Shown here one piece after another: positions 24,354 through 31,630 of a stretch of 39,945 nt of DNA. Source of the stretch: Dehalococcoidia bacterium. GTDB taxonomy: Bacteria > Chloroflexota > Dehalococcoidia > Lucifugimonadales > UBA1123. The notes under the pieces were generated by a model. It was not told the DNA's origin. It was given only the letters and a program-made list of their open reading frames with translations, and did no database searches. How positions within the stretch are numbered: the first letter of the stretch is position 1; each line of letters begins with the position of its first letter. The position numbers were made by a program, and so were the translations under genes. The stretch is from contig JAGWBK010000007.1 of assembly GCA_021295915.1 (NCBI GenBank), positions 1-39,945 of the forward strand, in the 5' to 3' direction.

Positions 24354-24359
24354 TAAACT
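24354..24359 (+). promoter_or_regulatory. -10 element upstream of the HpcH/HpaI aldolase
   Basis: TAAACT, 32 nt before the ATG at 24392, which is preceded by GGGAG. It lies in the 72-bp gap divergent from prfA. No clear -35. Confidence 0.4.
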
Positions 24360-24391
24360 GCCAAACGATCAAAACATGGGAGTGACGGAAT

Positions 24392-25285
24392 ATGCCGAAG
24401 CGAATCAATCGAGCTATCGAACTGCTGGAACAAGACCAGCCCATCTACTACACGGGAGGGCACACTGGCGCCAACCTGACATTCGAGGGCGGTAAGGAGA
24501 TGGTCCACACCTATGCCGACTATATCAACGTCGGTATGGAGCACGGGTCATTCGACATGCCTGGTCTGCAGGAGTTCATGAACGGCCTCGTGGCTGGTGG
24601 TCCGACCAACAGTGGCCACCGCACGCCTACTGTGGTGGTCGAGGTCCCGGTAGACGGTGCCAGTGGAGATGTCGTCAGAGCGAACGCATGGCAGTTCAGA
24701 CAGATACTCGCTCGTGGCGTCCATGGCATCCTCATGTGCCACGCGGAGACGCCCGATGCGGTCAAGACGTTCGTCGAGTCCTGCCGCTACCCATTCCAGA
24801 CGATCGGAGTTGGCAAGGGACTGGACGTAGGCAGACGGGGATCAGCCGGACAGGCGTCCGCAGCTCCTATCTGGGGCATTGAGATAGACGAGTATCTCGA
24901 TAAGGCCGATCCGTGGCCTCTGAATCCTGAAGGTGAGCTGATGCTGGGGCTCAAGATCGAGAACACCCGCGCGCTCCTCAACGTGGAAGTGACCACGCAG
25001 GTGCCGGGCATTGCGTTCGCCGAGTGGGGTCCCGGAGACATGAGCATGTCGATGGGCTACAAGAACGCGCCTGGCGAGCCCTGGCCGGACGAACTGTGGG
25101 AGGCGAGAGAGCGTGTCCGTAAGGCCTGCGCCGCCGCCGGGATCGCGTTCCTGGAGGGAGCAACACCGGACACGATAGGTCAGAAGATCGACGAAGGCGT
25201 GAGAGTCGTTTCTTCAGGCGGCGCGCTCGGAGAGGCTACAGCGACAGCCGGACGTGCCCACTCCGGGCGCACGATGCCTGTCTAG
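24392..25285 (+). CDS. HpcH/HpaI aldolase family protein
   Basis: 297 aa. Class II pyruvate-type aldolases of this family cleave 2-keto-4-hydroxy acids using a divalent metal. Readings are ARGVHGILMCHAETPDAVKTF, GLKIENTRALLNV (metal-binding Glu) and FAEWGPGDMSMSMGY (metal-binding Asp); the last parallels IGPADLSASMG in characterised members. GSAGQASAAPIWGI resembles the loop after the substrate-binding Arg. The gene stands alone between divergent prfA and the convergent CoA-transferase pair. A role in breakdown of a keto acid made by the nearby catabolic enzymes is an inference. Confidence 0.88.
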   Translation: MPKRINRAIELLEQDQPIYYTGGHTGANLTFEGGKEMVHTYADYINVGMEHGSFDMPGLQEFMNGLVAGGPTNSGHRTPTVVVEVPVDGASGDVVRANAWQFRQILARGVHGILMCHAETPDAVKTFVESCRYPFQTIGVGKGLDVGRRGSAGQASAAPIWGIEIDEYLDKADPWPLNPEGELMLGLKIENTRALLNVEVTTQVPGIAFAEWGPGDMSMSMGYKNAPGEPWPDELWEARERVRKACAAAGIAFLEGATPDTIGQKIDEGVRVVSSGGALGEATATAGRAHSGRTMPV

Positions 25286-25315
25286 TCGACCATCTGCAAT
25301 CAGGGACCGGGTTGG

Positions 25316-26611
25316 CTACTCGACGTGTTCAGCGTACTCGGTCCCTATATGCCCTGCAGACACAAGCTCGTCGTACTCTTCGTCCGACAGCTCTAGCAGC
25401 GTCTTGTAGACGTACTCGTTGTCCTGCCCCAGCGTAACGGGACCGCGCCGTATCCGCACATCGCTGCGTGACATCTTGAACGGCGCTCTTGGGTAGAGGT
25501 GAGTACCCACGTCCTGCTGGGTCGCCTGCTCGAACATCGCGCGGGCAAGTAGATGAGGATCTTCGAACGCGTCTCGCTGGTTCATCACCGCGCCAGCCGC
25601 GACGCCGTGCGACTGCAAAAGAGACATAATTTCCCTCTTGTCGCGTCCTCTGGTCCACTCTCCGATCAGGCTGTCAAACAGATCATGGTGTTCTCGCCTG
25701 TTGTCATGTGTCGCGAGTTCTTCGCGTTGGGTCCACTCCGGATTCCCGGCCGCCTCGCAGAACAGATCCCAGTCTCGATCATCGAAGATTGTGATTGCCA
25801 GCCATTCGTCCTCACCGAGGCATGGGTAGACTCCCTGCAGGGCTGTCGGGTGCCTGTTGCCTGAAGTGGACTGGCTGCGCCCGTTCATCGTGTAGTCCAT
25901 GAACGCCTGTCCGAGGTATGGCGCAGCGTTCTCGGCCTGGGAAAGCTCCACCAGCTGACCTTCTCCCGTCTGCCTACGATGATTGAGAGCGCAGAGCACG
26001 GCGAACGCTCCACCTACTCCGGCGGCGGCGTCAGCCATGTAGACTTGGGTGTTCGCAGTGGGTTCGAGATCTGTGTACCCGCGCAACAGGCTGTGGCCAA
26101 TTACCCCTTCGATGTGGATGCCGAGGGAACGATGGTTCTGGTAAGGCCCATCATTCCCGTATGCAGGCATTCGAAGCATGATGAAGCCGGGATTGCTCTC
26201 TCTGAGTTCATCGTACGAGATCCCGAGCTTGGTCATCGTCTCAGTGGGGTTGTTCTCGATCAGTACGTCGCTTATCGCGACCAGCCTGTTGAATATCTCC
26301 TTGCCCTCTGGCCTTAACAGGTCAACCGTCATGCTTCGCTTGTTCCGTGCGTGCGCGTTGAACAGGGGATGCCGGTTCCAGGGCCGGTCAGCCGGGTCGC
26401 GGTCTGGCATTCCGCCTATGAACGGCGGAAGACTCGCAACCATCTCCTTTGATGGCCTCGCGATAGACCCGCGCGTGGATGGCCCGAAAACCTGGATCGA
26501 CTCGACTCGGATGACCTCGGCGCCGAGGTCAGCGAGCAGGGTGGTGCAGTACGGGCCAGCCCACACGACGGTCATGTCCATGACCCGGACGCCCTCAAGA
26601 GGAAGGCTCAT
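25316..26611 (-). CDS. CaiB/BaiF CoA-transferase, subunit with catalytic Asp
   Basis: 431-aa family III CoA-transferase. The N-terminus reads EGVRVMDMTVVWAGPYCTTLLADLGAEVIRVES; mid-protein MTVDLLRPEGKEIFNRLV and GFIMLRMPAYGNDGPYQ follow the family. The catalytic Asp is expected at Asp194 in YMADAAAGVGGAF. Its ATG at 26611 overlaps the stop of the upstream paralogue as ATGA, so the two are translationally coupled. These enzymes move CoA between carboxylic acids via a glutamyl/aspartyl-CoA intermediate. The pair probably forms a heteromer. It ends 30 nt from the convergent aldolase gene. Confidence 0.92.
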   Translation of the reverse strand: MSLPLEGVRVMDMTVVWAGPYCTTLLADLGAEVIRVESIQVFGPSTRGSIARPSKEMVASLPPFIGGMPDRDPADRPWNRHPLFNAHARNKRSMTVDLLRPEGKEIFNRLVAISDVLIENNPTETMTKLGISYDELRESNPGFIMLRMPAYGNDGPYQNHRSLGIHIEGVIGHSLLRGYTDLEPTANTQVYMADAAAGVGGAFAVLCALNHRRQTGEGQLVELSQAENAAPYLGQAFMDYTMNGRSQSTSGNRHPTALQGVYPCLGEDEWLAITIFDDRDWDLFCEAAGNPEWTQREELATHDNRREHHDLFDSLIGEWTRGRDKREIMSLLQSHGVAAGAVMNQRDAFEDPHLLARAMFEQATQQDVGTHLYPRAPFKMSRSDVRIRRGPVTLGQDNEYVYKTLLELSDEEYDELVSAGHIGTEYAEHVE

Positions 26612-27831
26612 ATCACTCCCTCGCTTTTCAACGACTCGACTTCACCACGGCTCATACCGAGCTCAGTCAGGACCTCTTCAGTGTGCTGTCCCAGCAGAGG
26701 AGCCGGCCGTCGAATCGACCACGGGGACGCATCCATCATGAATGGCCTTCCTGGATATGTGAAAGTACCCGCTACAGGGTGGTCAACCTCTTCAAATGCG
26801 CCTCTGCCTCGGAAGGTCTCGTCGTTGAGGTAGTCTGCCATCGTGTTCAGTGGGCCACAGAGAACTCGGGATGCCTGAGCCTGGCTCCATGCTTCGTGCT
26901 TCGAGCGATCCAGCAGCCAGGGATAGAAGTAAGCTTCGAACAGGCCCTGCATGTCCTCATCGGCCTGGGCAGCGGGGCTCAGCCATTCTTCGCCAGAGAG
27001 TTCCTCCGGATTGCCCATCATGTTCCGCACACGCTCGAAGTACTTCCCGCCGCCGGTGATCTGGAAGAAACCGTCTTCGCAGGGATAGACACCCGCCGGG
27101 TAACCTCCGGCTCCGCTGGCATCTCCCAGCGGTACTCTCTCGGTAATCTCGCCGTTGTACTGATAGGCCATCAACATGCTCATTCGCCGGTCGATTGAGC
27201 CAGTCTGTACTTCCATTAGCGAAATGTCGATGTGCTGCCCGGACCCGTCGACCTTGGATCCAAGCACGGCGCCCAGCGTGGCGAATGCCGCCATCACGCC
27301 GGACTGGTACAGTCCGACCGTGCCGCCAAGCTTGACCGGCTCCTTCTCCGCAACGCCGGTCGAATAGAGCTCGCCGCCCATTCCGTAGAAGATGACCTCT
27401 GAACCGCGCCAGTCACGGTACGGTCCCGTCTGGCCGAAATTAGATATGGACGTGTAAGTCAGCGCCGGGTTCAATTCCGACAGTTCCTCGTAGCCCAGAC
27501 CAAAACTCTCCATTGTTCCAGGCCTGAAACTCTCGACTACCACGTCGACCTGGGACGCCAGACTTCTCGCAATCTCTTGGCCCTGGGCCGTCGTGAGGTC
27601 TATGGTGATGGAGCGCTTGTTGGTGTTGAGATGGAGGAACGTTCCGCTCTTTTCAGGGTGAGGTTCGTCCTTTGGAAACGGTCCCAGACTGCGGGCGCCG
27701 TCTCCCGTACCAGGCCTTTCAACCTTGATGACGTCTGCTCCGTAGTCAGCGAGCAGCTTGGTGCAGTAGGGCCCCGCTATCGTTTGAGTGAAGTCGAGCA
27801 CCCTGATGTTCGACAAGGCCATCGGCGCCAA
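26608..27831 (-). CDS. CaiB/BaiF CoA-transferase, subunit lacking the usual catalytic Asp
   Basis: 407 aa. The N-terminus LSNIRVLDFTQTIAGPYCTKLLADYGADVIKVERP is strongly family-like. Where the catalytic Asp is expected (DYxAG in most members) it reads GLYQSG, with Leu174 in place of Asp. Non-catalytic partner subunits of this kind are known in heteromeric family III enzymes such as BbsEF. A TTG start at 27831 has GGAGG 9 nt upstream and is preferred over the ATG at 27822. It is the first gene of the two-gene unit, with a TATTAT box upstream. Confidence 0.9.
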   Translation of the reverse strand: MAPMALSNIRVLDFTQTIAGPYCTKLLADYGADVIKVERPGTGDGARSLGPFPKDEPHPEKSGTFLHLNTNKRSITIDLTTAQGQEIARSLASQVDVVVESFRPGTMESFGLGYEELSELNPALTYTSISNFGQTGPYRDWRGSEVIFYGMGGELYSTGVAEKEPVKLGGTVGLYQSGVMAAFATLGAVLGSKVDGSGQHIDISLMEVQTGSIDRRMSMLMAYQYNGEITERVPLGDASGAGGYPAGVYPCEDGFFQITGGGKYFERVRNMMGNPEELSGEEWLSPAAQADEDMQGLFEAYFYPWLLDRSKHEAWSQAQASRVLCGPLNTMADYLNDETFRGRGAFEEVDHPVAGTFTYPGRPFMMDASPWSIRRPAPLLGQHTEEVLTELGMSRGEVESLKSEGVI

Positions 27832-27864
27832 AAGAGCTTACCTCCCAGTGTTGATACGCAGCAC

Positions 27865-27870
27865 ATAATA
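27865..27870 (-). promoter_or_regulatory. -10 element upstream of the CoA-transferase pair
   Basis: TATTAT on the minus strand (five of six consensus positions), 33 nt before the TTG at 27831. No matching -35 was found. The remaining gap to 27934 contains nothing else I can support. Confidence 0.45.
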
Positions 27871-27933
27871 GCACTTCACGAGAGACCGCCCCGGTATAGA
27901 GCTACTGCCCTATCAGTGGTGACAGAGAGTTGA

Positions 27934-28134
27934 CTACTCAGCCGATTGGATCAACTCGATCCAGTTCCCGTCAGGGTCCTGCAGGTAAGAGACGATTCGA
28001 CCGGGAGACACCTCCACTGGTGGGTTTAACTGCTTCCCACCATTGGCGATTATCCCGATCACGTTCATGTAGAACTCTGCGGAGGCCTCGACGTCCCGAA
28101 CGACAAATCCCGTGTGGTTCATTCCGGTAATCAC
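27934..28134 (-). CDS. VOC (glyoxalase-like) protein, internally shortened
   Basis: Only 66 aa against about 120-130 for the family. It keeps the first strand-helix (MNHTGFVVRDVEASAEFYMNVIG) and the last strands (NPPVEVSPGRIVSYLQDPDGNWIEL), but everything between is missing. The join is in frame near IIANGGKQ. This looks like an internal deletion of roughly 60 codons rather than an end truncation. Both retained halves are well conserved, including the final metal-ligand Glu (NWIEL). It begins with GTG at 28134 overlapping the DUF423 stop codon (GTGA), or with ATG four codons later. Unlikely to be a working metal enzyme alone unless two copies assemble. Confidence 0.75.
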   Translation of the reverse strand: MITGMNHTGFVVRDVEASAEFYMNVIGIIANGGKQLNPPVEVSPGRIVSYLQDPDGNWIELIQSAE

Positions 28135-28589
28135 CTGTGATCACTCCCTGTTCTCCGAATAAACTCGACTCCCGCTCCTATGGCCAGCGCTGCCCAGCCA
28201 GCTATCAGACACAACCCGCCGACCGGGGCTATCGCGCCAAACACTCCCACGCCCAACAGTGCAAGGATGTATAGGCTGCTGCAGAAGACGACCGTTCCTG
28301 CTGTCATCAGCACGGCAGCTAGAGTCACAACTCCTGACTGCCAGACTCTCGCGGCCACCCCCAGACCTGCGAGTGCTATGCCGTGATACATCTGGAATCG
28401 GACAGCAGTTTCCAGGGTATCCAGCGAATCCGAATCTATACGACCTTCCAGCGCATGAGTGCCGGCCGCTCCTATGACAACTCCCAGACCTCCAAGCGCT
28501 GCTCCAATACACAGCCAGAGTGCCCACCAGCTTTGGGCACGGCCAGTTGCGTCAGTGCGATTGAATGTCTCGTCTTTGGTAGAATGCAA
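28131..28589 (-). CDS. DUF423 membrane protein
   Basis: 152 aa with four hydrophobic segments. DUF423 hallmarks are GGLGVVIGAAGTHALEG near the N-terminus, LETAVRFQMYHGIAL, and the late GVFGAIAPVGGLCLIAGWAAL. It is a small inner-membrane protein of unknown function. The start is a TTG at 28589 with GGAG 7 nt upstream, in a 68-bp region divergent from the aminotransferase. It overlaps the VOC gene by 4 bp. Confidence 0.9.
   Translation of the reverse strand: MHSTKDETFNRTDATGRAQSWWALWLCIGAALGGLGVVIGAAGTHALEGRIDSDSLDTLETAVRFQMYHGIALAGLGVAARVWQSGVVTLAAVLMTAGTVVFCSSLYILALLGVGVFGAIAPVGGLCLIAGWAALAIGAGVEFIRRTGSDHR
28580..28585 (+). promoter_or_regulatory. -10 element upstream of the aminotransferase
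   Basis: TAGAAT (five of six consensus positions), 72 nt upstream of the ATG at 28658, overlapping the start of the divergent DUF423 gene. Confidence 0.35.
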
Positions 28590-28657
28590 GGCAGAACTCC
28601 GAAGCTATGATACTACCTGAGCGGAATGCCGAGCCACGGATCCGGAGGAGAGACCCA

Positions 28658-29989
28658 ATGACGACCCAGATTGAGCGCCGATTCTATGACCTTCACCCCA
28701 AGTCGGCTGAGTTGCACGACGATGCCAGGGGACTGTTTCCCAACGGCGTAACCCACGATGCCCGCCGCCAGGACCCGTTCCAGCTCTACTACACCCACGC
28801 TGAAGGTGCGGCAAAGTTAGACGTGGATGGCAACCGCATACTCGACTACTTCCCAGGTCACGGCGCACTGATACTTGGCCACTCTCGCCCCGAGGTCGTT
28901 CAGGCCGTTCAGGACCAGATGGCCATGGGCACGCACTTCTCCGGATCAACTGAAATGGAGATCGAGTGGGGCAACTGGGTCAGAGAGCTTATCCCCTCGG
29001 CCGAAAAGGTCCGCTTCCACAGCTCCGGCACTGAAGCAGACATGATGGCGATCAGGATGGCACGCGCCTATACAGGTAAGTCCAAGGTCATTAAGTTCGA
29101 GGACCACTTCCACGGCTGGAGTGACTATCTGGTCGCAGGCTCGGAGGGACTCGGCGGCATCCCTCAGGAGACGCTTAGCACGATGATCGTGCTTCCCCCA
29201 AACGATATCGAACTGTTCGAGAAGACGCTCCAGGAAAACGACGACATTGCGGCCGTCATCCTTGAGCCCACCGGCGCCCACATGGGTCTGGAGCCCATCC
29301 TGCCCGAGTTCCTAACGCAGTTGCGCGAGGTTACTGAGCGTTATGGTGTTGTGCTCATCTTCGATGAGGTCGTAACCGGGTTCAGAGTCTCGAAAGGCGG
29401 CGCCCAGGAGTACTTCGGGATACGGCCCGATCTCACGACGCTGGCCAAGATCCTCGGTGGCGGACTTCCAGGTGGAGCCGTTACCGGACGGGCCGACATC
29501 ATCAACATGATTGAGGGCCGGGCAGGGGACGCCGAGTACAATCGCAACAACCGCATCGCCCACAACGGAACGTTCAACGCCAACCCGATATCGGCAGCCG
29601 CCGGAATTGCCGCCCTGAAGATCGTGGCGAACGAGCCAATCAACGACACCGCCAACCTTCGTGGCGAACAGCTCAAGAGCGGTATTAACGAGGTGCTCGG
29701 TCGCCTCGAAATCCCGGGATGCGTCACGGGCATAGGGACACTGCTGTTCCTGCACCTCGGTTTGGACCGCGAGGTCGATACCGAGTACGGCGTCCTGACA
29801 CCCGAGGAAAGGGCTGTGTCGATGGAGCCTGAGCGTGTCCGCCAGCTGACCCTGTCCCTGTTGAACCACGGTGTTCAGGCAGGTAATCGCTTCATCCTGA
29901 CCGCCGCTCACACAGAGGACGACATCGCCCACACCGTCAGCGCATACGAGCAGGCTTTCGGCGAAATCCGGGAGCTCGGACTGGTGTAG
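28658..29989 (+). CDS. Class III aminotransferase (glutamate-1-semialdehyde 2,1-aminomutase-like)
   Basis: 443 aa from the ATG at 28658, which has a ggaggag ribosome site 7 nt upstream; an earlier start at 28607 has none. PLP-enzyme features are VRFHSSGTEADMMAIRMARAYTGK (phosphate-binding), KFEDHFHGWSDY, LIFDEVVTGFRVSKGGAQEYFGI (PLP-ring Asp) and LAKILGGGLPGGAVTGR, with the Schiff-base Lys in LAKIL. It is closest to the GSA-aminomutase branch, but many such paralogues act as transaminases on other amino acids; no other heme genes are near. Followed after 22 nt by the DUF433 gene. Confidence 0.9.
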   Translation: MTTQIERRFYDLHPKSAELHDDARGLFPNGVTHDARRQDPFQLYYTHAEGAAKLDVDGNRILDYFPGHGALILGHSRPEVVQAVQDQMAMGTHFSGSTEMEIEWGNWVRELIPSAEKVRFHSSGTEADMMAIRMARAYTGKSKVIKFEDHFHGWSDYLVAGSEGLGGIPQETLSTMIVLPPNDIELFEKTLQENDDIAAVILEPTGAHMGLEPILPEFLTQLREVTERYGVVLIFDEVVTGFRVSKGGAQEYFGIRPDLTTLAKILGGGLPGGAVTGRADIINMIEGRAGDAEYNRNNRIAHNGTFNANPISAAAGIAALKIVANEPINDTANLRGEQLKSGINEVLGRLEIPGCVTGIGTLLFLHLGLDREVDTEYGVLTPEERAVSMEPERVRQLTLSLLNHGVQAGNRFILTAAHTEDDIAHTVSAYEQAFGEIRELGLV

Positions 29990-30011
29990 GTCCAGGCCTC
30001 AAGGGGACTGT

Positions 30012-30239
30012 ATGAAGAAGTACATCGCGCCTCGTATAACCGTAGATCCGGAGCAGTGCGGCGGAAGGCCGTGCATCAGGGGTATGAGGATTAGGGTTAC
30101 TGATGTCCTGGATCTACTGGCGAATGGCCTTACCGCTGAACAGATTTTGGACGAGTTCCCCTACCTGGCTAAGGAGGACATCTCCGCGTGTTTGTCTTTT
30201 GCCAGCGAGCGAGTTGACCATCCCGTTGTAGCAGTTTGA
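30012..30239 (+). CDS. DUF433 antitoxin-like protein
   Basis: 75 aa. The DUF433 reading is intact: ITVDPEQCGGRPCIRGMRIRV, then VLDLLANGLTAEQILDEFPYL and KEDISACLSFASER. DUF433 proteins are small helix-turn-helix-like antitoxins encoded directly before PIN-like DUF5615 toxins. The ATG at 30012 follows aggggac. The stop overlaps the start of the next reading frame (TTGA), as in intact pairs. The toxin gene downstream is internally deleted. Confidence 0.88.
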   Translation: MKKYIAPRITVDPEQCGGRPCIRGMRIRVTDVLDLLANGLTAEQILDEFPYLAKEDISACLSFASERVDHPVVAV

Positions 30240-30403
30240 TAATCTGGCTGGATGCCCAACTTCCGCCCAAGATCTGCGATTGGCTGGAAGAATCCTTTGA
30301 CATTAGTGCGCGGCCTATTCGGGATCTTGGCCTTCGAGATGCGCTGCAAATGATCGAGCGTGGGGAGCCGATTGTGGAGATCGGTAGTCGGTCAGACCTA
30401 TAA
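30236..30403 (+). pseudogene. DUF5615 PIN-like toxin relic with internal deletion
   Basis: A 55-codon frame from TTG at 30236 to TAA at 30401. The N-terminal part, IIWLDAQLPPKICDWL and RPIRDLGLRDA, is typical of DUF5615. The end, LQMIERGEPIVEIGSR, matches the family's C-terminus. The centre (around 55-60 residues, including the acidic TKDSDF-type core) is absent, with the join near ARG34-ALA36 in frame. Full-length members are about 110-120 aa. The product should be inactive as a nuclease, though it could still bind its antitoxin. Confidence 0.7.
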
Positions 30404-30438
30404 CCAATAACTAGGGTGGTTGTGTTTGTGATTGCCTC

Positions 30439-30813
30439 GTGTACGCTGTGCCCTGGCTCCTGGTAGCACTTGGCGGTGCGCTCGGAGCCGTGTCCAGGTA
30501 CGCACTAGATCGGGCCGTGGTTGCGGTTATCGGCCCGACAGTGCTCGGCATCATGCTCATCAACGTGACCGGGTCATTCCTGCTGGGCGTCTTCGTCTCG
30601 GCGTCGGACGGCCTTGGCTGGCCGTCCTCGGCAAGGATGCTCGTCGCGGTCGGATTCCTGGGGTCTTACACGACCTTCTCGACCTTAACGGTTGCCTCGG
30701 TCCAGTTGGCCGAATCAGGAGAGTTGACCCGCGCCGCGCTGAACATAGCAGGAAACATCGGTCTAGGACTGGCGGCAGCTTTGGCAGGAGTCCTGGTCGG
30801 GAGGGCCATCTAG
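30439..30813 (+). CDS. crcB: Fluoride channel CrcB/FluC
   Basis: 124 aa with four membrane helices. It forms a dual-topology dimer exporting fluoride. Motifs are GGALGAVSRYAL (12-23), the LINVTGSFLLG helix with its conserved Asn, and GFLGSYTTFSTL. The start is GTG at 30439, without a strong ribosome site. No fluoride-riboswitch (crcB motif) hallmark is evident in the short gap from 30404. It is convergent with the TauE/SafE gene, 4 nt apart. Confidence 0.93.
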   Translation: MYAVPWLLVALGGALGAVSRYALDRAVVAVIGPTVLGIMLINVTGSFLLGVFVSASDGLGWPSSARMLVAVGFLGSYTTFSTLTVASVQLAESGELTRAALNIAGNIGLGLAAALAGVLVGRAI

Positions 30814-30817
30814 GATC

Positions 30818-31630
30818 CTAGCCGACTACTCCCCTCCAGAACAGCAGGATTCCGACGACGATCAGCACTGCACCCATAGTGAGAATCAGCGTATTCAGTT
30901 GAACGCGTCCTGTTAACCTCGCGCCCAGGTAGCTGCCCGCCATCGCGGCGGCACCCATCGTGATCAGCAGCAGATAGTCGACCTGTCCCCTCGTGACGTG
31001 TCCTACCCACCCCAGCGATCCCATGAAGAAGCCGATGAACAGGTTGGACCCTGCCGCGATCCTGGGGTCAATTCGAAGGACGCGAATGAGCGCGGGCAGG
31101 CGTATGCTCCCGAGGATCAGCCCAACCGCTCCGCCAAGCAGTCCCACGCCCAACCCGATTCCGGCCTCCAGCGAGACGCGTTTTGGTGTGAAATCCCCCT
31201 GTGCGCCCTCCAGATCGGAGCCAAACATGTGAGGCCCACCAGTGCGTCGCCTGTTGCGGACCAGGATGAGGAACTCCACTCCCTGCCAGAATACGAGCGC
31301 ACCAGCGGCGCCGATCAGCAGCCGTTCAGAGACGATGTCGCTGAGGAATCCACCGATGAACGCCCCGGCAAAGGCAGGAATGCCCATCACCAGCACTATC
31401 CGCTTGTCGACACGCCCCTCTCTAAAGTGACGGATGGCCCCGCTTAGGGAGGCAAGACTCGACACTAGGATGTTGGTCCCACCCGCGATAGGAGCGGGCA
31501 TTCCGAGCAGAAGCATTGCCGGAAGTCGGATCGTGCCGAGCGCCAGTCCCACGAATCCACCCAGGATTCCAACTGCGAACGATATAGCCGTAAGCAGGCC
31601 GATCTGCCACATCACGAGATCTGTAGTCAT
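30818..31630 (-). CDS. TauE/SafE family (TSUP) membrane transporter
   Basis: 270 aa with about eight membrane segments in two repeated halves. Each half has the family reading: LGGFVGLALGTIRLPAMLLLG and LGGAVGLILGSIRLPALIRVL. The family exports sulfite, sulfoacetate or other organic anions, or imports sulfur compounds. It overlaps the upstream DUF4129 gene by 4 bp (ATGA) and is the last gene of the moxR-DUF58-DUF4129-tauE operon. Whether it acts together with those genes is unknown. Confidence 0.9.
   Translation of the reverse strand: MTTDLVMWQIGLLTAISFAVGILGGFVGLALGTIRLPAMLLLGMPAPIAGGTNILVSSLASLSGAIRHFREGRVDKRIVLVMGIPAFAGAFIGGFLSDIVSERLLIGAAGALVFWQGVEFLILVRNRRRTGGPHMFGSDLEGAQGDFTPKRVSLEAGIGLGVGLLGGAVGLILGSIRLPALIRVLRIDPRIAAGSNLFIGFFMGSLGWVGHVTRGQVDYLLLITMGAAAMAGSYLGARLTGRVQLNTLILTMGAVLIVVGILLFWRGVVG

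Noticed and set aside
24320-24544. 75-residue N-terminal extension of release factor 1
   Set aside because: It has no RF1 similarity and overlaps the divergent promoter and the HpcH/HpaI coding start; the ATG at 24319 gives the usual length.
30404-30438. Fluoride riboswitch before crcB
   Set aside because: The gap to the preceding relic is only 35 nt and the crcB-motif conserved segments are absent.
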